A stretch of 64,000 nucleotides of DNA, taken from contig WSUB01000087.1 in the NCBI GenBank assembly GCA_019633425.1, positions 106,697 to 170,696 on the forward strand, written 5' to 3'. Source of the stretch: Tulasnella sp. 424 (lineage: Eukaryota > Basidiomycota > Agaricomycetes > Cantharellales > Tulasnellaceae). Shown here piece by piece: positions 11,493-22,057 of this stretch; positions within the stretch are counted from its first letter, which is position 1; every line of letters begins with the position of its first letter. Below the pieces are notes generated by a model, which was not told the DNA's origin, did no database searches, and saw nothing but the letters and a program-made list of their open reading frames with translations. Position numbers and translations under genes: made by a program.

Positions 11493-14400
11493 TTACTCGA
11501 GATCCTGGAGGAGTGTCCAAATCGTTGCACACATCTCACTAATCGGCCGGCCCATTTGCGCGTACATCTCACGGGCCTCCGCACAAGCAGCCTTCGCATG
11601 GACAAATTTGCCTTGTTGATAGTGCACTATCATCAATCCATCCAACGCATTGGCTTCACCCTCCACGGCTCCAATCCTAGCATATGCGACACGCGCGTCG
11701 GCGAAGCACTCCTCCGCCTCGTCATGTCGACCCTGGAGGTTGTACAATTTCGCGAGCTTGAACAAGTCGGTAGCTTCACCGCTAACATCGTCCGTGCGCG
11801 AGAATATAGCTTGCGCAAGGCGATAACAATCCTCCGCTTTGTCGTATGTGCCCTGCACGCGGTGGGCATCTCCAAGTTGATCCAATGTCGTTGCGCGTGC
11901 TGCATCGTAGCCGATTCGCGCATATACAGCTTCAGCTTGAATTAGCGCCTCTTTCTCTTCGTCAGACCTCGACTGGGACCTGAAGATCTGCGCCAAAAGC
12001 AACGAGGCACCGGCTTCACCTTCCTCGTTGCCAATGCTTATCCAAATAGCAAGGGCTTCGGTAGCAGCCTCCTCGGACTCAGGATGTCTGCGCTGGGTAT
12101 GATAGTGCATGCCGAGGGTTATGAGTGTTCGGGCTTTGCTGTCACTGTCCTCAGCATCTTCAAAAGAAGCTGCGGCGAAGCGGTAGGACGCCTCGGCGTC
12201 GTCGTATCTGTACTGATTGCTATAAAGCATTGCGAGTTTGTTTGATATGTTCCCGGTGCTGCGGAAGTCTCCAAGGCGAGAGTAGATATTGCGGGCGTCA
12301 TTGAAAGCCATTTCAGCCTCGCTGGTTCTCGACTGGGCGTGATGGGTATCGCCTAAGCCGACTAACGCCTTTGCGGTACCCTTGTCATTGCCGATACGAG
12401 AGTAGATCTCGTGCGCTTCCGTGAGAGCCTTCTCCGCGTGCCGATACCTCGACTGAGTGCGATGAATATTCCCCAGGTCATGCAACACGTTTGCAGCAGC
12501 GATGGCATAGTCGATGCGAGAGTAAATTTCGTACGCTTCCGTGAACGCCTTCTCTGCCTCCCGATACCTCGACTGAGTGCGATGAATATTCCCCAGGCCA
12601 TGCAGCACGTCTGCAGCACCCAGGTCATGGCCGATGCGAGAGTATATGTTGTGAGCGTTATTGAAAGCCATTTCAGCCTCGCTGGTTCTCGACTGGGCGT
12701 GATAGGTAGTACCTAAGCCGGCTAACGCGTTTGCGGTACCCCTGTCATTGCCGATGCGAGAGTGGATGTCGTGCGCTTCCGTGAAAGCCTTCTCCGCCTC
12801 CTGATTCCTTGACTGAGCGCAATAAATATTCCCCAGGCCATCCAGTGCGTTTGCGGTACCCAGGTCATGGCCGATGCGGGAGTAGATCTCGTGCGCTTCC
12901 GTGAAAGCCTTCTCCGCCTCCGAATTCCTCGACTGGCTGCCATGTATATTCCCCAGGCTACGCAACACGTTTGCAGCCCCCATGTCATTGCCGATGCGAG
13001 AGTAGATCTCGTACGCCTCCGTGAAAGCCTTCTCCGCCTCCGAACTCCTCGACTGGCTGCCATGAATATACCCCAGGCTATACAACACGTTTGCAGCGCT
13101 CATGTCATGGCCGATGCGAGAGTAGATACTGTGGGCGTCTTTGAAAGCCATTTCAGCCTCGCTGGTCCTTGACTGGGCGCGATAGGTATCGCCTAACCCG
13201 ACTAACGCGTTTGCAGTACCCATGTCATTGCCGATGCGAGAGTGAATCTCGTGCGCTTCCGTGAAAGCCTTCTCTGCCTCCTGATTCCTCGACTGAGCGC
13301 AATAAATATCCCCCAGGCCACACAGCGCGTTTGCGGTACCCAGCTCATGGCCGATGCGAGAGTGGATCTCGTGCGCTTCCGTGAAAGCCTTCTCCGCTTC
13401 CGAATTTCTCGATTGTGCGCGGTATACTCTTCCCAGTCCATCCAATGCGTTTGCAGCACCATTATGATCGCCGATGCGAGAGTGAATCTCGTGCGCTTCC
13501 GTGAAAGCCTTCTCTGCCTCCTGATTCCTCGACTCAGCGCGGTAAATATCCCCCAGGCCATACAGCGCGTTTGCGGTACCCAGGTCCTGGCCAATGCGAG
13601 AGTGAATCTCGTGCGCTTCCGTGAAAGCCTTCTCCGCCTCCGAATTTCTCGATTGTGCGCAGTATACTCTTCCCAGTCCATCCAACGCGTTTGCGCTACC
13701 CAGCTCGTGGCCGATACGAGAGTAGATGTCGCGCGCTCCCGTTAAAGCCTTCTCCGCCTCCCAATACCTCGACTGTTGGCGATAAATGTCCCCTAGGCCG
13801 ACCAACGCCCTTGCGGCACCCGAATCATTGCCGATTCTGGAGTGGATCTCGTGCGCTTCCGTGAAAGCCTTCTCCGCCTCCGAGTTCCTCCACTGGCTGC
13901 CATGAATATTCCCCAGGCTATGCAACACATTTGCAGCACCCATGCTTTGGCCGATGCGAGAGTAGATGTTGTACGCGGCGTTGAAAGCCATTTCAGCCTC
14001 GCTGGTCCTCGACTGGGCGTGATAGGTATCACCTAAGCATATTAACGCGTTTGCGATGCCTAGGTCATGGCCGATGCGAGAGTAGATCTCGTGCGCTTCC
14101 ATAAAAGCCTTCTCCGCTCTCTGATTCCTCGACTGTTGGTGATAAAGATTCCCCAGGCTGAACAACGCGTTTGCGGCACCCAAGTCATGGCCGATGCGAG
14201 AGTGGATCTCGTGCGCTTCCGTGAAAACCTTCTCTGCCTCCAAATACCTCGACTGAGTGCGATGAATATCCCCCAGGCCAGACAGCGCGTTTGCAGTACC
14301 CTGGTCATCCCCGTTGCGAGAGTGGATGTCATGCGCTTCCGTGAAGGCCTTCTCCGCCTCCGAATTTCTCGACTGTGCGCGATATACTCCTCCCAGCCCT

Positions 14401-16574
14401 TCCAGTGCGTTTGCAGCACCCTGATAATCCCCGATGCGAGAGTAGATGTCGTGCGCTTCCGTGAAGGCCTTCTCCGCTTCGGAATTCCTCGACTGCATGT
14501 GATATACGTCTCCCAGGCCCCGCAATGCGCTTGCGGCACTCGCGTCATTGCCGATGCGAGAGAAAATGCCGTGCGCTTCCGTGAAAGCCTTCTCCGCCTC
14601 CCGATACCTCAACTGAGTGTGATGAATATTTCCCAGGCCATTCAGCGCGTTTGCGGCACCCAGGTCATTGCAGATGCGAGAGTGGATCTCGTGCGCTTCC
14701 GTGAAAGCCTTCTCCGCCTCCAATTTTCTCCATTGTGCGTCATATACTCTTCCCAGTCCGTCCAATGTATTTGCAGCACCATTATGATCGCCGATGCGAG
14801 AGTAGATGTCGTGCGCTTCCGTGAAAGCCTTCTTCGCCTCCCGATGCCTCCACTGTGCGTTCTCAATAATCCCCCGGCCGACCAGCGCGTTTGCTGTACC
14901 CAACTCATAGCCGATGCGAGCACAAATGTCGTGCACTTCCGTGAAAGCCTTCTCTGCCTCCAAATACCTCCCCTGAGTGCGGAGGGCGTGTCCAAGGCAC
15001 TGCAAGGCGGTCACCTCGGCCAAACGATCTTTTGTCCGACTCGCGACATCGAGGGCCTCCCGGAAGTGGGACTCGGCCATCACTCCATTGCCCTGAAACT
15101 CGTATGTTCTTCCGATCTCACGCAGCAGGTACGCCGACTGCACTTTCTGACCATCGGCGCGATAACCGGAAGGAGTTGATGATGGCTTACAGAGGGCCAT
15201 TTCAGAGTCGTTGCCGCCGCTCTTTGTCACTTTACTCACTATTATACCAAGCTTTCGCTCAAAAGTCGAGGCATTAATCCTCTTGGCTGGCTCTGAGAGC
15301 CAACAATCCGACATTACACTGCAGAGCATGAGAGCCAGCGACATGTTGGCGTCATCCCGAATCGGGGGCAATTTCCCCTTTATGGCGTGGACTACAATGG
15401 CCGACTGGAGATTAATACCGTCAAAGGGGATCTTCCCAGTTACAATCTAATATGCAGCTGCAGCTGTGAGATACTGAACGATTGAAAGAAACTGAAGCGG
15501 GCTAGACTCACTTCCCAAGAAACCCACCCCAAAGCCCACATGTCACTAGGTAGATCCTGAACCCCGTTATTTAGCACCTCGGGAGCTGTCCACCGTAGAG
15601 AGAACTTTGGCCCGGTCAAGGTGAGCTCCATGGTGGAAGCGTTGAATTGGACCTTCGGGGAGATTGGCTTCGCGGCCGCATCTTCGCAGACCGGTTCTTC
15701 AGCCAGCGCATTGTCCGTTTTCTTTGGGGCGAGGTCTCGCCTAATACGGGCGGACCCAAAGTCGGTGATAACGGCATGGTAGGAGGAGTTGACAAGGATG
15801 TTAAACTGGACAACGATTAGGTTAGGTGGAAGTTTTTGAGAAAAGGACTCTGGGGACTCACAGATTTGAGGTCGCCATGACAAATAGGGGGTTGTCGGCT
15901 GTGCAAGTACTCCAGTCCCTTCGCTGTATCTTGAAGCTACACATACCAAAAGCTCAGCGACCACAATATTACGGAGTATGACAGATCGCACTCACCAAAG
16001 ATATACGCTCTGGGATATCCCACTCGCCCGACTGCAAAAATTCACGAACATTGCCATTCGCTTCCCAAGGCACGATCATCCAAGCATCTCCTTTCGGAAT
16101 GTCTTCGACGAATCCGACGAGCGTAATGATGTTCGGATGAGAAAGAGATGTCATCAGACTGAGTTCGTTGACAAAAGACTGACAAAGAGGAGGTAGTGAG
16201 CAGTCAGAACGACTGGACAGACGTTGCAGCCGACGACACCTTGAAAAACTTTGCAGAGTCTTCCACATCATCTCGCTCCCATTTCAGCTTCTTCACGGCC
16301 ACTTTCACTTCAGGCATCATATCCTCCGATGCTTCGGGAGGACCGAGTGTTCCGATGACAACGACGCCTTGACCGCCTTTTATGCCCGTTTGGGTATCAC
16401 CCATTTTGATTCTGGCGGGATCGATTCGCCCGGGTATTACGCTAAGGATATCTCGCTTAAAAATACTTTATCATTAATTATTCTCTCAAGTTCGTGAAAC
16501 ATCCTTACAGCCTTTTTCATCTTTTGATCAGCGTCTTCCCCGAGCTGGGGTGCCGTTGAGGTAGAGTCCGCCAT
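11493..16574 (-). CDS. Protein kinase-TPR fusion protein 2
   Basis: Six exons (minus strand): 16574-16509, 16455-16240, 16178-15996, 15936-15862, 15805-15512, 15446-11493, giving 1595 residues. All introns are 53-65 nt with GTAAGG, GTGTCG or GTGAGT donors, and every phase closes. The kinase shows IKGGQGVVVIG (about residue 48), VAVKKLK (about 75), CHGDLKS (about 174), ITDFGSAR (about 197), TAPEVL, and a terminal SDCWLSEPAKR. After a short linker come about 30 TPR units of 40 residues (typical unit core: YRAQSRNSEAEKAFTEAHEI) and a capping helix ending in TIWTLLQDLE. Exons of 183 and 75 nt are shared exactly with paralogues 1 and 3. The ATG at 16574 is chosen because the same first exon is conserved in gene 3. 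Likely a soluble kinase with a protein-interaction array; partner and pathway unknown. Confidence 0.87.
11520..15100 (-). repeat. 120-bp coding tandem array (about 30 TPR units) with higher-order blocks
   Basis: Each unit is 120 bp and codes one TPR. A distinctive variant (TTGAAAGCCATTTCAGCC, protein SEAEMAF) recurs near 12301, 12661, 13141 and 13981, spacings of 3, 4 and 7 units. It is usually followed by a GSQ-containing unit. This indicates that blocks of several units were duplicated together. Confidence 0.9.
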
Positions 16575-18502
16575 TCAATGTTGAGATCAAGATGGAGAGA
16601 GAGCGAGAAACTTGGAGTGGAAAGGGAGCAAAGTCGAATGGCTGGAGATGAGAGGCAAAATGGTTTTGAGGATCGAATTAGTTCTGAGGACCAACCTCAG
16701 CTCCGACGTTAGCTTTAAAACACAGGGTCACGAATACAGGGTGACCACGAGCCCCACTGCCACAATTGCCCACACAAAACCTGAGCGAATCCGAAATATT
16801 CCCGTTCGAAGCAGTAAGTTCGGTGAGGGATTTACTCCACAAGGCTATTTGGACGGTCGTTCATGCCTAATTAGGCATCCGGCTTGTCAACCCCGGGAGG
16901 CTTCTTTTCTGAGAGTAGAAGGAGCGGTTCTCGTCCGGAATGTTGAGAAGGTCGCGCTTCGTGCAAGGGACCTTGATTAGATAGAAAAGTTCGATGTCCG
17001 CTTTCGCTTGCACGTGGTGTGCGTAGAATCCTTCCGGTGAAATCACGTGCAAATGTGATATCGTAGTTTTGTTCGTAGAGCGGCAGGTAAAAGATCCCCG
17101 GCTTCTGATCATCTGATCCAAAAATTGATTGTAATTACATGATGTATCTTTAGTCGTGCAAAAACTATAGGAACGCGTGTCCGGTGACCAAGGTAGAACG
17201 CTATTACGTAATCCGGAGGGACGGAACCCCCGAAAATAGGGCGATTTGGATCCAGCGGTAGCCGAGGCCTTATTAGAAGGACAGAAGGGGAATCTTGAGT
17301 GGTTAAAAACGTATAGTAGGACACATTAATGCAAAGCGGTAGGTTGGTCTACAAGTGGAGGACGGAAGTGGCGGAAAGTCGCAGCGCGCGCCGTCAAGGT
17401 TGTCAGCCACTCGATATCGACCCCATACCGTACTTTAGGACCGATATGCCAATCAGAACCGATAAGCTACGTACAAATGTAGTGATGCAAGTCAGGGATG
17501 GGCAGCATTAGGAGGTATGGAAGGTGGCCTTGAGACCCGTCTTACATGCCGGTTTCCTACACGAGCGCCCTTCCGTCCTTTACTTTTGGAACCAACCTAC
17601 CACCCAGAATTGGGTCGTTCCGTCCTACTCTGAATGCAGCCTCGGGCTATTGTTGCTGCGGAGCGAAGCGCAGTAAATCGACGTGTCGACTTCGATAAGT
17701 CGAAGGGGTCTGTTCGAGAGGGAATTCGATCTCTCTCGACGACTTCGAACCCCGGGGCTGATGGGAACCTGACTCACAGAGAGGTGCAACTCACTTCGGT
17801 CCCGCTTCGATGAGTCGAAGTACTCAGTCGAAGTCAGGGTCTGTTCGAGAGAGATCGAAATCTCTCTCGACGACTTCGAACTCCGCAGCAACATTCTGGC
17901 GGAGCTGACCCTGAAGATACCCCAAAGAGGGGGTTTGGACTTTCCGATGTCCTCCAAAACACTTAGGCCTAGGCCTAGGGCCGGTAGTCCGTTAGTAAGC
18001 CCCTAGGTTGTTTGGAGGTCCATTGGAACCATCAGACATTGATTGAAGACCATGAAATATGCACGGCTGTTCCGACGTTGTGGGTGTCCTCATGAGGGGA
18101 TACGTACTTCCCTCCGGCAATGCCAGACATCCGCTTTGTTCCGTCTTAAGCTTGGCGGGATCCCGGGAGGGGGGGGGCTGGACCATGTCACGACCAAAGC
18201 TCTTAAAAGTGCTTCGAATTCTTAAGCGGGTTCTCTCGGGAGGTGATGAAAAGACAAACACGGTAAGCCAGGTTAAAAAGGCCATTATTCAGGATTGTTG
18301 GTAGAACTGAGCTGCCACACGTTGTCGGTTTAGGAGGTCTGACGAAATTTAAAGGTGTATATGCACATTTCCTGCCGGAGACCTAGTTTACAAAACGCCA
18401 GCTAAGGAAGAAAAAGTCCAAGAAATACATATGCAAGCAAGATGCGTATTTAAATTCTGAAATCCGAGAATTTTATAAAAGCGCGGAATTATAACTAGCG
18501 GT
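16575..18502. other. Upstream region of kinase-TPR gene 2, no gene
   Basis: 16575-17000 aligns with 44504-44960 upstream of gene 3 and likely holds its promoter. 17100-18300 is unique to the left copy. No coding region is convincing; ORFs here are below 125 codons and unsupported. Confidence 0.5.
17696..17890. repeat. Direct-repeated TCGA-rich hairpins
   Basis: GGGTCTGTTCGAGAG...CTCTCTCGACGACTTCGAAC occurs twice, at about 17707-17752 and 17838-17883. Each copy can fold on itself (GAGAGATCGAAATCTCTC in the second). Palindromic CGACTTCGATAAGTCGAAG and CTTCGATGAGTCGAAG lie between them. Origin unknown. Confidence 0.6.
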
Positions 18503-20332
18503 TCAAGCAATCAGTTTCTTCATGAAAGATTCGGAAAATGGAGGAGCAGGGATCGTCTGGCCAGTGAACAGGCAGACTCGTTCAAGTCGACCCATCAGTC
18601 GCTTCATCCTCTTCCGTTGTTTTGCAGGGACACAATTCATAAGCTTTAGCCTGAATTCACACCATCTGGACCAGAACTTACCAGGGCATGGCCACATTGC
18701 TGAGAGGAACCTGGCTATAGGAAGCATATTCAAAACCACGTCAACAGCAAAAGGAAGGGAGTGATCGAGGGTCCATGGAATCATTGCCCCGAAATGGTCG
18801 TTCGTTAACGGAGTGATAATACCATTTCTAACGAACCTGTGAATCTGATTTATCTGCCACAAGATACAATACGGTGGAGCGGTATGCCGCCGGTCCCTAT
18901 ATATTGGCGCGGTTTGTTGTAGCTAGCGTTCTACATCGTTCCCCATCTGCTATTCGGACGAGCCTGCTACAAACCGATTCCGGCGTTTCCAACGGCCGCC
19001 GAAGGAGAGGGTGAGCAAGCATGCCGTGCGGATCTGACGCAAGGACCAACGATAGGGGAGGTGAGAAAATATCGTGGCGTGATCAAGGGATTTCTGGAAC
19101 TTACCGGCTTGAAGTTGAAGGGCGACGTCGTTCTGATGAGCAGCTGCCCAACGAATAGCTTTCAGCACACGGTCCATAGCGGGGTGAAACGGGTGAACTG
19201 ACTTCACTGCAAAGCTTTGCCTCGGTCGACCCGGGAGAAATCGGTTCCACTGAACGCACCAAATCACGCCGGGTAAAGGTTGAGCGGAGAGAGTCGAACA
19301 CGTAGTGTTGGAATAGGTTGGCGGAAACCGCTTGAAATGAGATCCGAATACTAAAAAGCAACAAGCGTGATCAATCGCAAAGCGGGCGCCTTGATTCACA
19401 CCGCTGGGCTTACTTATTGATGTACTCTCTCGCCGACAACACCGCCAGACATTGACCGTCAGTCTCAAGAGGCAATGCAGATCCAGCTTCATTCGTACCT
19501 GATACATCATCGCCTTTTCTCCGTCGCAAGGAGACTGATTCAATCCATTCTCGATTGCAATCGTTTCCATCCAGGTCCGCATCGCAAAATCAGACTTGTC
19601 GTATCCAAGGGTAGGTTGTTTCCCAAACGATAGTGCAAGCAAGCCAAAACAGCATCGTTCTTGCGTTTAAAGCCCACGTTGACCTGAAAAAAAGAGCGAA
19701 ATGGCGGTGAGGACCGAGTACTTCCGGTGACAATGGTATCGAAGCAACGGATTCTTTCGCTGAGAAGGCCGAGTCAATCTCAGGCCGGGAAGCCTAAAGA
19801 GGCTCGTTGGGGAACAGCAGAGCATACTGAATATAAACAAAGCGTTTGTCAGCCCTCCATATCATCCTAGCCAAAACGTAGAAACTCACATTTTCAAGCT
19901 TGGCAAGATGTAAATCCAATTGAGGCTGCTCCAGAGCCAACCTCGCACGTCTATCACCTCCAACCAACATCAACGTGCTCCAAACCAACCTCCTCGACTC
20001 TTCCTTCCGAACCTCGCCACCATCCCGATTCAAGTCGTACGCGTCCCACTTAGGCGATAAGAACCACAACGGCGTGGAACTTCAAATGCTCGGTGTCACG
20101 GAGCTGCTCAACCAAAGCGCTTGACAAGGGCAACCCGCGGAGGCGCTGACGGGCGGGTAGTGAGCGACGTCGCGGCAGCTGTCGAAGGGAGTTGGTTGGG
20201 TCGTGTGGTAGACGGCTTACGGAAAGCTTTGCGTGTGTTGGAGGTGAGTTAATCGTGGAGGGTAGTGGCTGGGTGCCTCGGGCGAGCACCGGCCAAGGGC
20301 GGGGTGGCGTATTCCAAGAATATAGGTGAACG
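18503..20332 (-). pseudogene. Truncated Zn2Cys6 transcription-factor pseudogene
   Basis: This is the middle and C-terminal part of the factor encoded at 45342-48997, with matching segments such as DKSDFAMRTWMET, EKAMMYQ and SLPFAVDV. Three lesions are visible. The 5' part, including the zinc cluster, is missing, with the break at the SINE-like copy starting at 20333. A one-base insertion near 19605 (CTACCCTTGG against CCACCCTGG in the intact copy) shifts the frame before GYDKSDF. The splice donor GTTCGT of the intact copy reads ATCCGT near 19755. The stop-proximal reading frame (QTIPAPPFSESFMKK) survives. It cannot bind DNA as a zinc-cluster protein. Confidence 0.8.
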
Positions 20333-20857
20333 CTCCCACTTTCGTCTGTTCACTTGCCCTACCGAGTGTCGGGGCAGCAATGCCGACGACAGGGTCACCA
20401 GTCGCTACCAAGTGAGCGAGCGGTGGTGGTCGGGGGAATCCGATGTTTCACCCAGTCCGGGTTCGAATACCCCTGTTCAAACCCAGCTAGCTCCGCCCAC
20501 TAAAGCCGCGTGGCCCTGAACTGAGGTCGGTCGTCGCCAACGACCAGCAAAGAAAGAGCTGACGGAGGTGGTGAAGCGCGTTTCGATTTTAAGAAAAAGC
20601 AGTCCTTGAGCCAAACGCTCACCAAATCAATCAAACAACGACGAGATGCGGACATGGACTCGCCAGGCTCCGCACCACGTGATCTCACCAGGCCTGAGGA
20701 AGGTCTAGCAAATCAAGACCTCGGATCAGGGATCCGAATTCAAAGGGACGGGAATGAGATCCAAGACACGCAAAACATTTTTGGTGAAAGAGACGGTTAT
20801 AGTAAACAGTCGTACCAATCAGCCATCCAACTCTTTTGACGATAACTAGCATGAAGC
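20333..20857 (+). repeat. SINE-like interspersed repeat, copy 2
   Basis: Begins CTCCCACTTTCGTCTGTTCA and is continuous through GCCGCGTGGCCCTGAA to CGATAACTAGCATGAAGC. The B-box-like GGGTTCGAATACCCC is close to the tRNA consensus. It lacks the nested insertion of copy 1 and so defines the element at about 525 bp. It abuts the truncated factor pseudogene. Confidence 0.72.
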
Positions 20858-21116
20858 AAGTCAATGATATACACCTTTAGTTATTTTAGAAACAGGATGT
20901 GGACAACCGTGAGGCGAATCAGCGAGCAAGGTGCCGTACAGCCGTAGGCTGCGCCTTGTTCAAGTTGGCAACTTGAAGCAAAAAAATGACAAGTATCGCA
21001 AGGGTTAGGAGGACCTGAATGCATCCACCATCCAGCTTCGACCGGTCCGGCTAAACGAGTTAAGAATTCCTGGTAAGTAAAACGCACCATATGCGCAGGC
21101 GACGATCGAACGAGGC

Positions 21117-22057
21117 TTACATCATCATCAGACTGGTCAATATCACCTCCATTGGAGGCCTATCTTCCGGTCGTTTCGCCCAACAACCTTTGAGGACCTG
21201 CCACAACGCAGGAACCCTCTCCTGCAGCCGAGCTGGAATTTCAGGCGGTTCTCCCTCGTTGATCTGGTGGTAGAAAGCCGCTTCACGAAGTTCAGAGTAA
21301 GGGCCCTTTCCGCTAAAGAGCTGAAGAAGCAAGAGGGTTCAAAGCGAAAAGTTAGCATTTATTTTGAAAATAGGGTGGACATCAACACAAAAGACGAACC
21401 TCAAGAACCGTGCAGGCAAACGCCCATACGTCGCTGCGCTTCGTTCGCGACGGGTACTCGTCCAGGTGGAGTTCTGGAGCCATCCACCGGACAGTACCTG
21501 ACCGTTCAAACGCCGTGGAAGGCTGGGTGTCGAACGAGCCCAACACTGGTTTCGCTATAGGGCAAACGCACAATGAGAAATTCGAACCGAATTGCTCAGA
21601 AAGAACGATAATAAACTCACATAGTCCAAAGTCGATGATAAGAGGTTCGCCTTCGGGAGAGAGTAGAATGTTTCCCTGAAGGACGGTTAGTCTAACTGTC
21701 AAGGGAATAAAGGGAAGGACGACCTACCATCCGGATATCGCCATGAACAATGCCCTTCCCGTGGAGATAGAGGATTCCACAGCCAGCTTCTGTGATCTAT
21801 AACGGTCTGGTTAACGTCTTTTCCTTGCGTTGAAAAATATAATAGGGAAAGACTACCCACGAATTTCAGTCTCTGGGCAATGCACTCTTCCGTCAAGGCG
21901 ACTGGACTGAGCTGTCGTCGGCGCCGGCGATTGCCTTCGGATAGGTCCTCAAAGTGCTGATGAGAGCGTCTTGTCCATGCCAGTCGGCGACGCCGAAAAC
22001 GGGCAAGATGTACTGGTGGTAAATATCCCCCCAGACTCTCTTTTCCCGCTCGATGTT
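21117..22057 (-). pseudogene. Kinase B C-lobe, frameshifted
   Basis: Relative to the intact copy (56425-56460), 31 bp are missing at about 21959-21961: CGCTCTCAT is joined directly to CAGCACTTTGAG. The new frame meets TGA about 60 bp later (near 21900). Downstream exons (EECIAQRLKF, GNILLSPEGEPLIIDFG, SGTVRWMAPELHL, CWAKRPEDRPP) remain readable in the original frames. Decay therefore looks recent, or splicing may bypass the lesion. Without bypass the product lacks the catalytic loop and DFG. Confidence 0.7.

Larger units (their letters stand above)
11050..20332. repeat. Segmental duplication, left copy
   Basis: Direct-orientation counterpart of about 39702-47118. Shared content, in order, is the 3' flank, kinase-TPR gene with identical exon structure, an upstream region, and the Zn2Cys6-factor body. 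Alignment stops at GTGAACG (20327-20332), where the SINE-like copy begins. The left block is longer because of extra TPR units and added sequence at about 17100-18300. Confidence 0.8.

Noticed and set aside
12119..15179. Long plus-strand frames (up to 370 codons) and alternative minus frames across the gene 2 array
   Set aside because: Same shadow effect; they consist of an Arg/Ser-rich or Val/Arg/Leu-rich period with no family resemblance.
20395..20490. Possible functional tRNA gene in the SINE-like head
   Set aside because: Only box-like motifs are present; no proper acceptor stem or anticodon arm could be drawn, and the unit is repeated with a nontRNA body.
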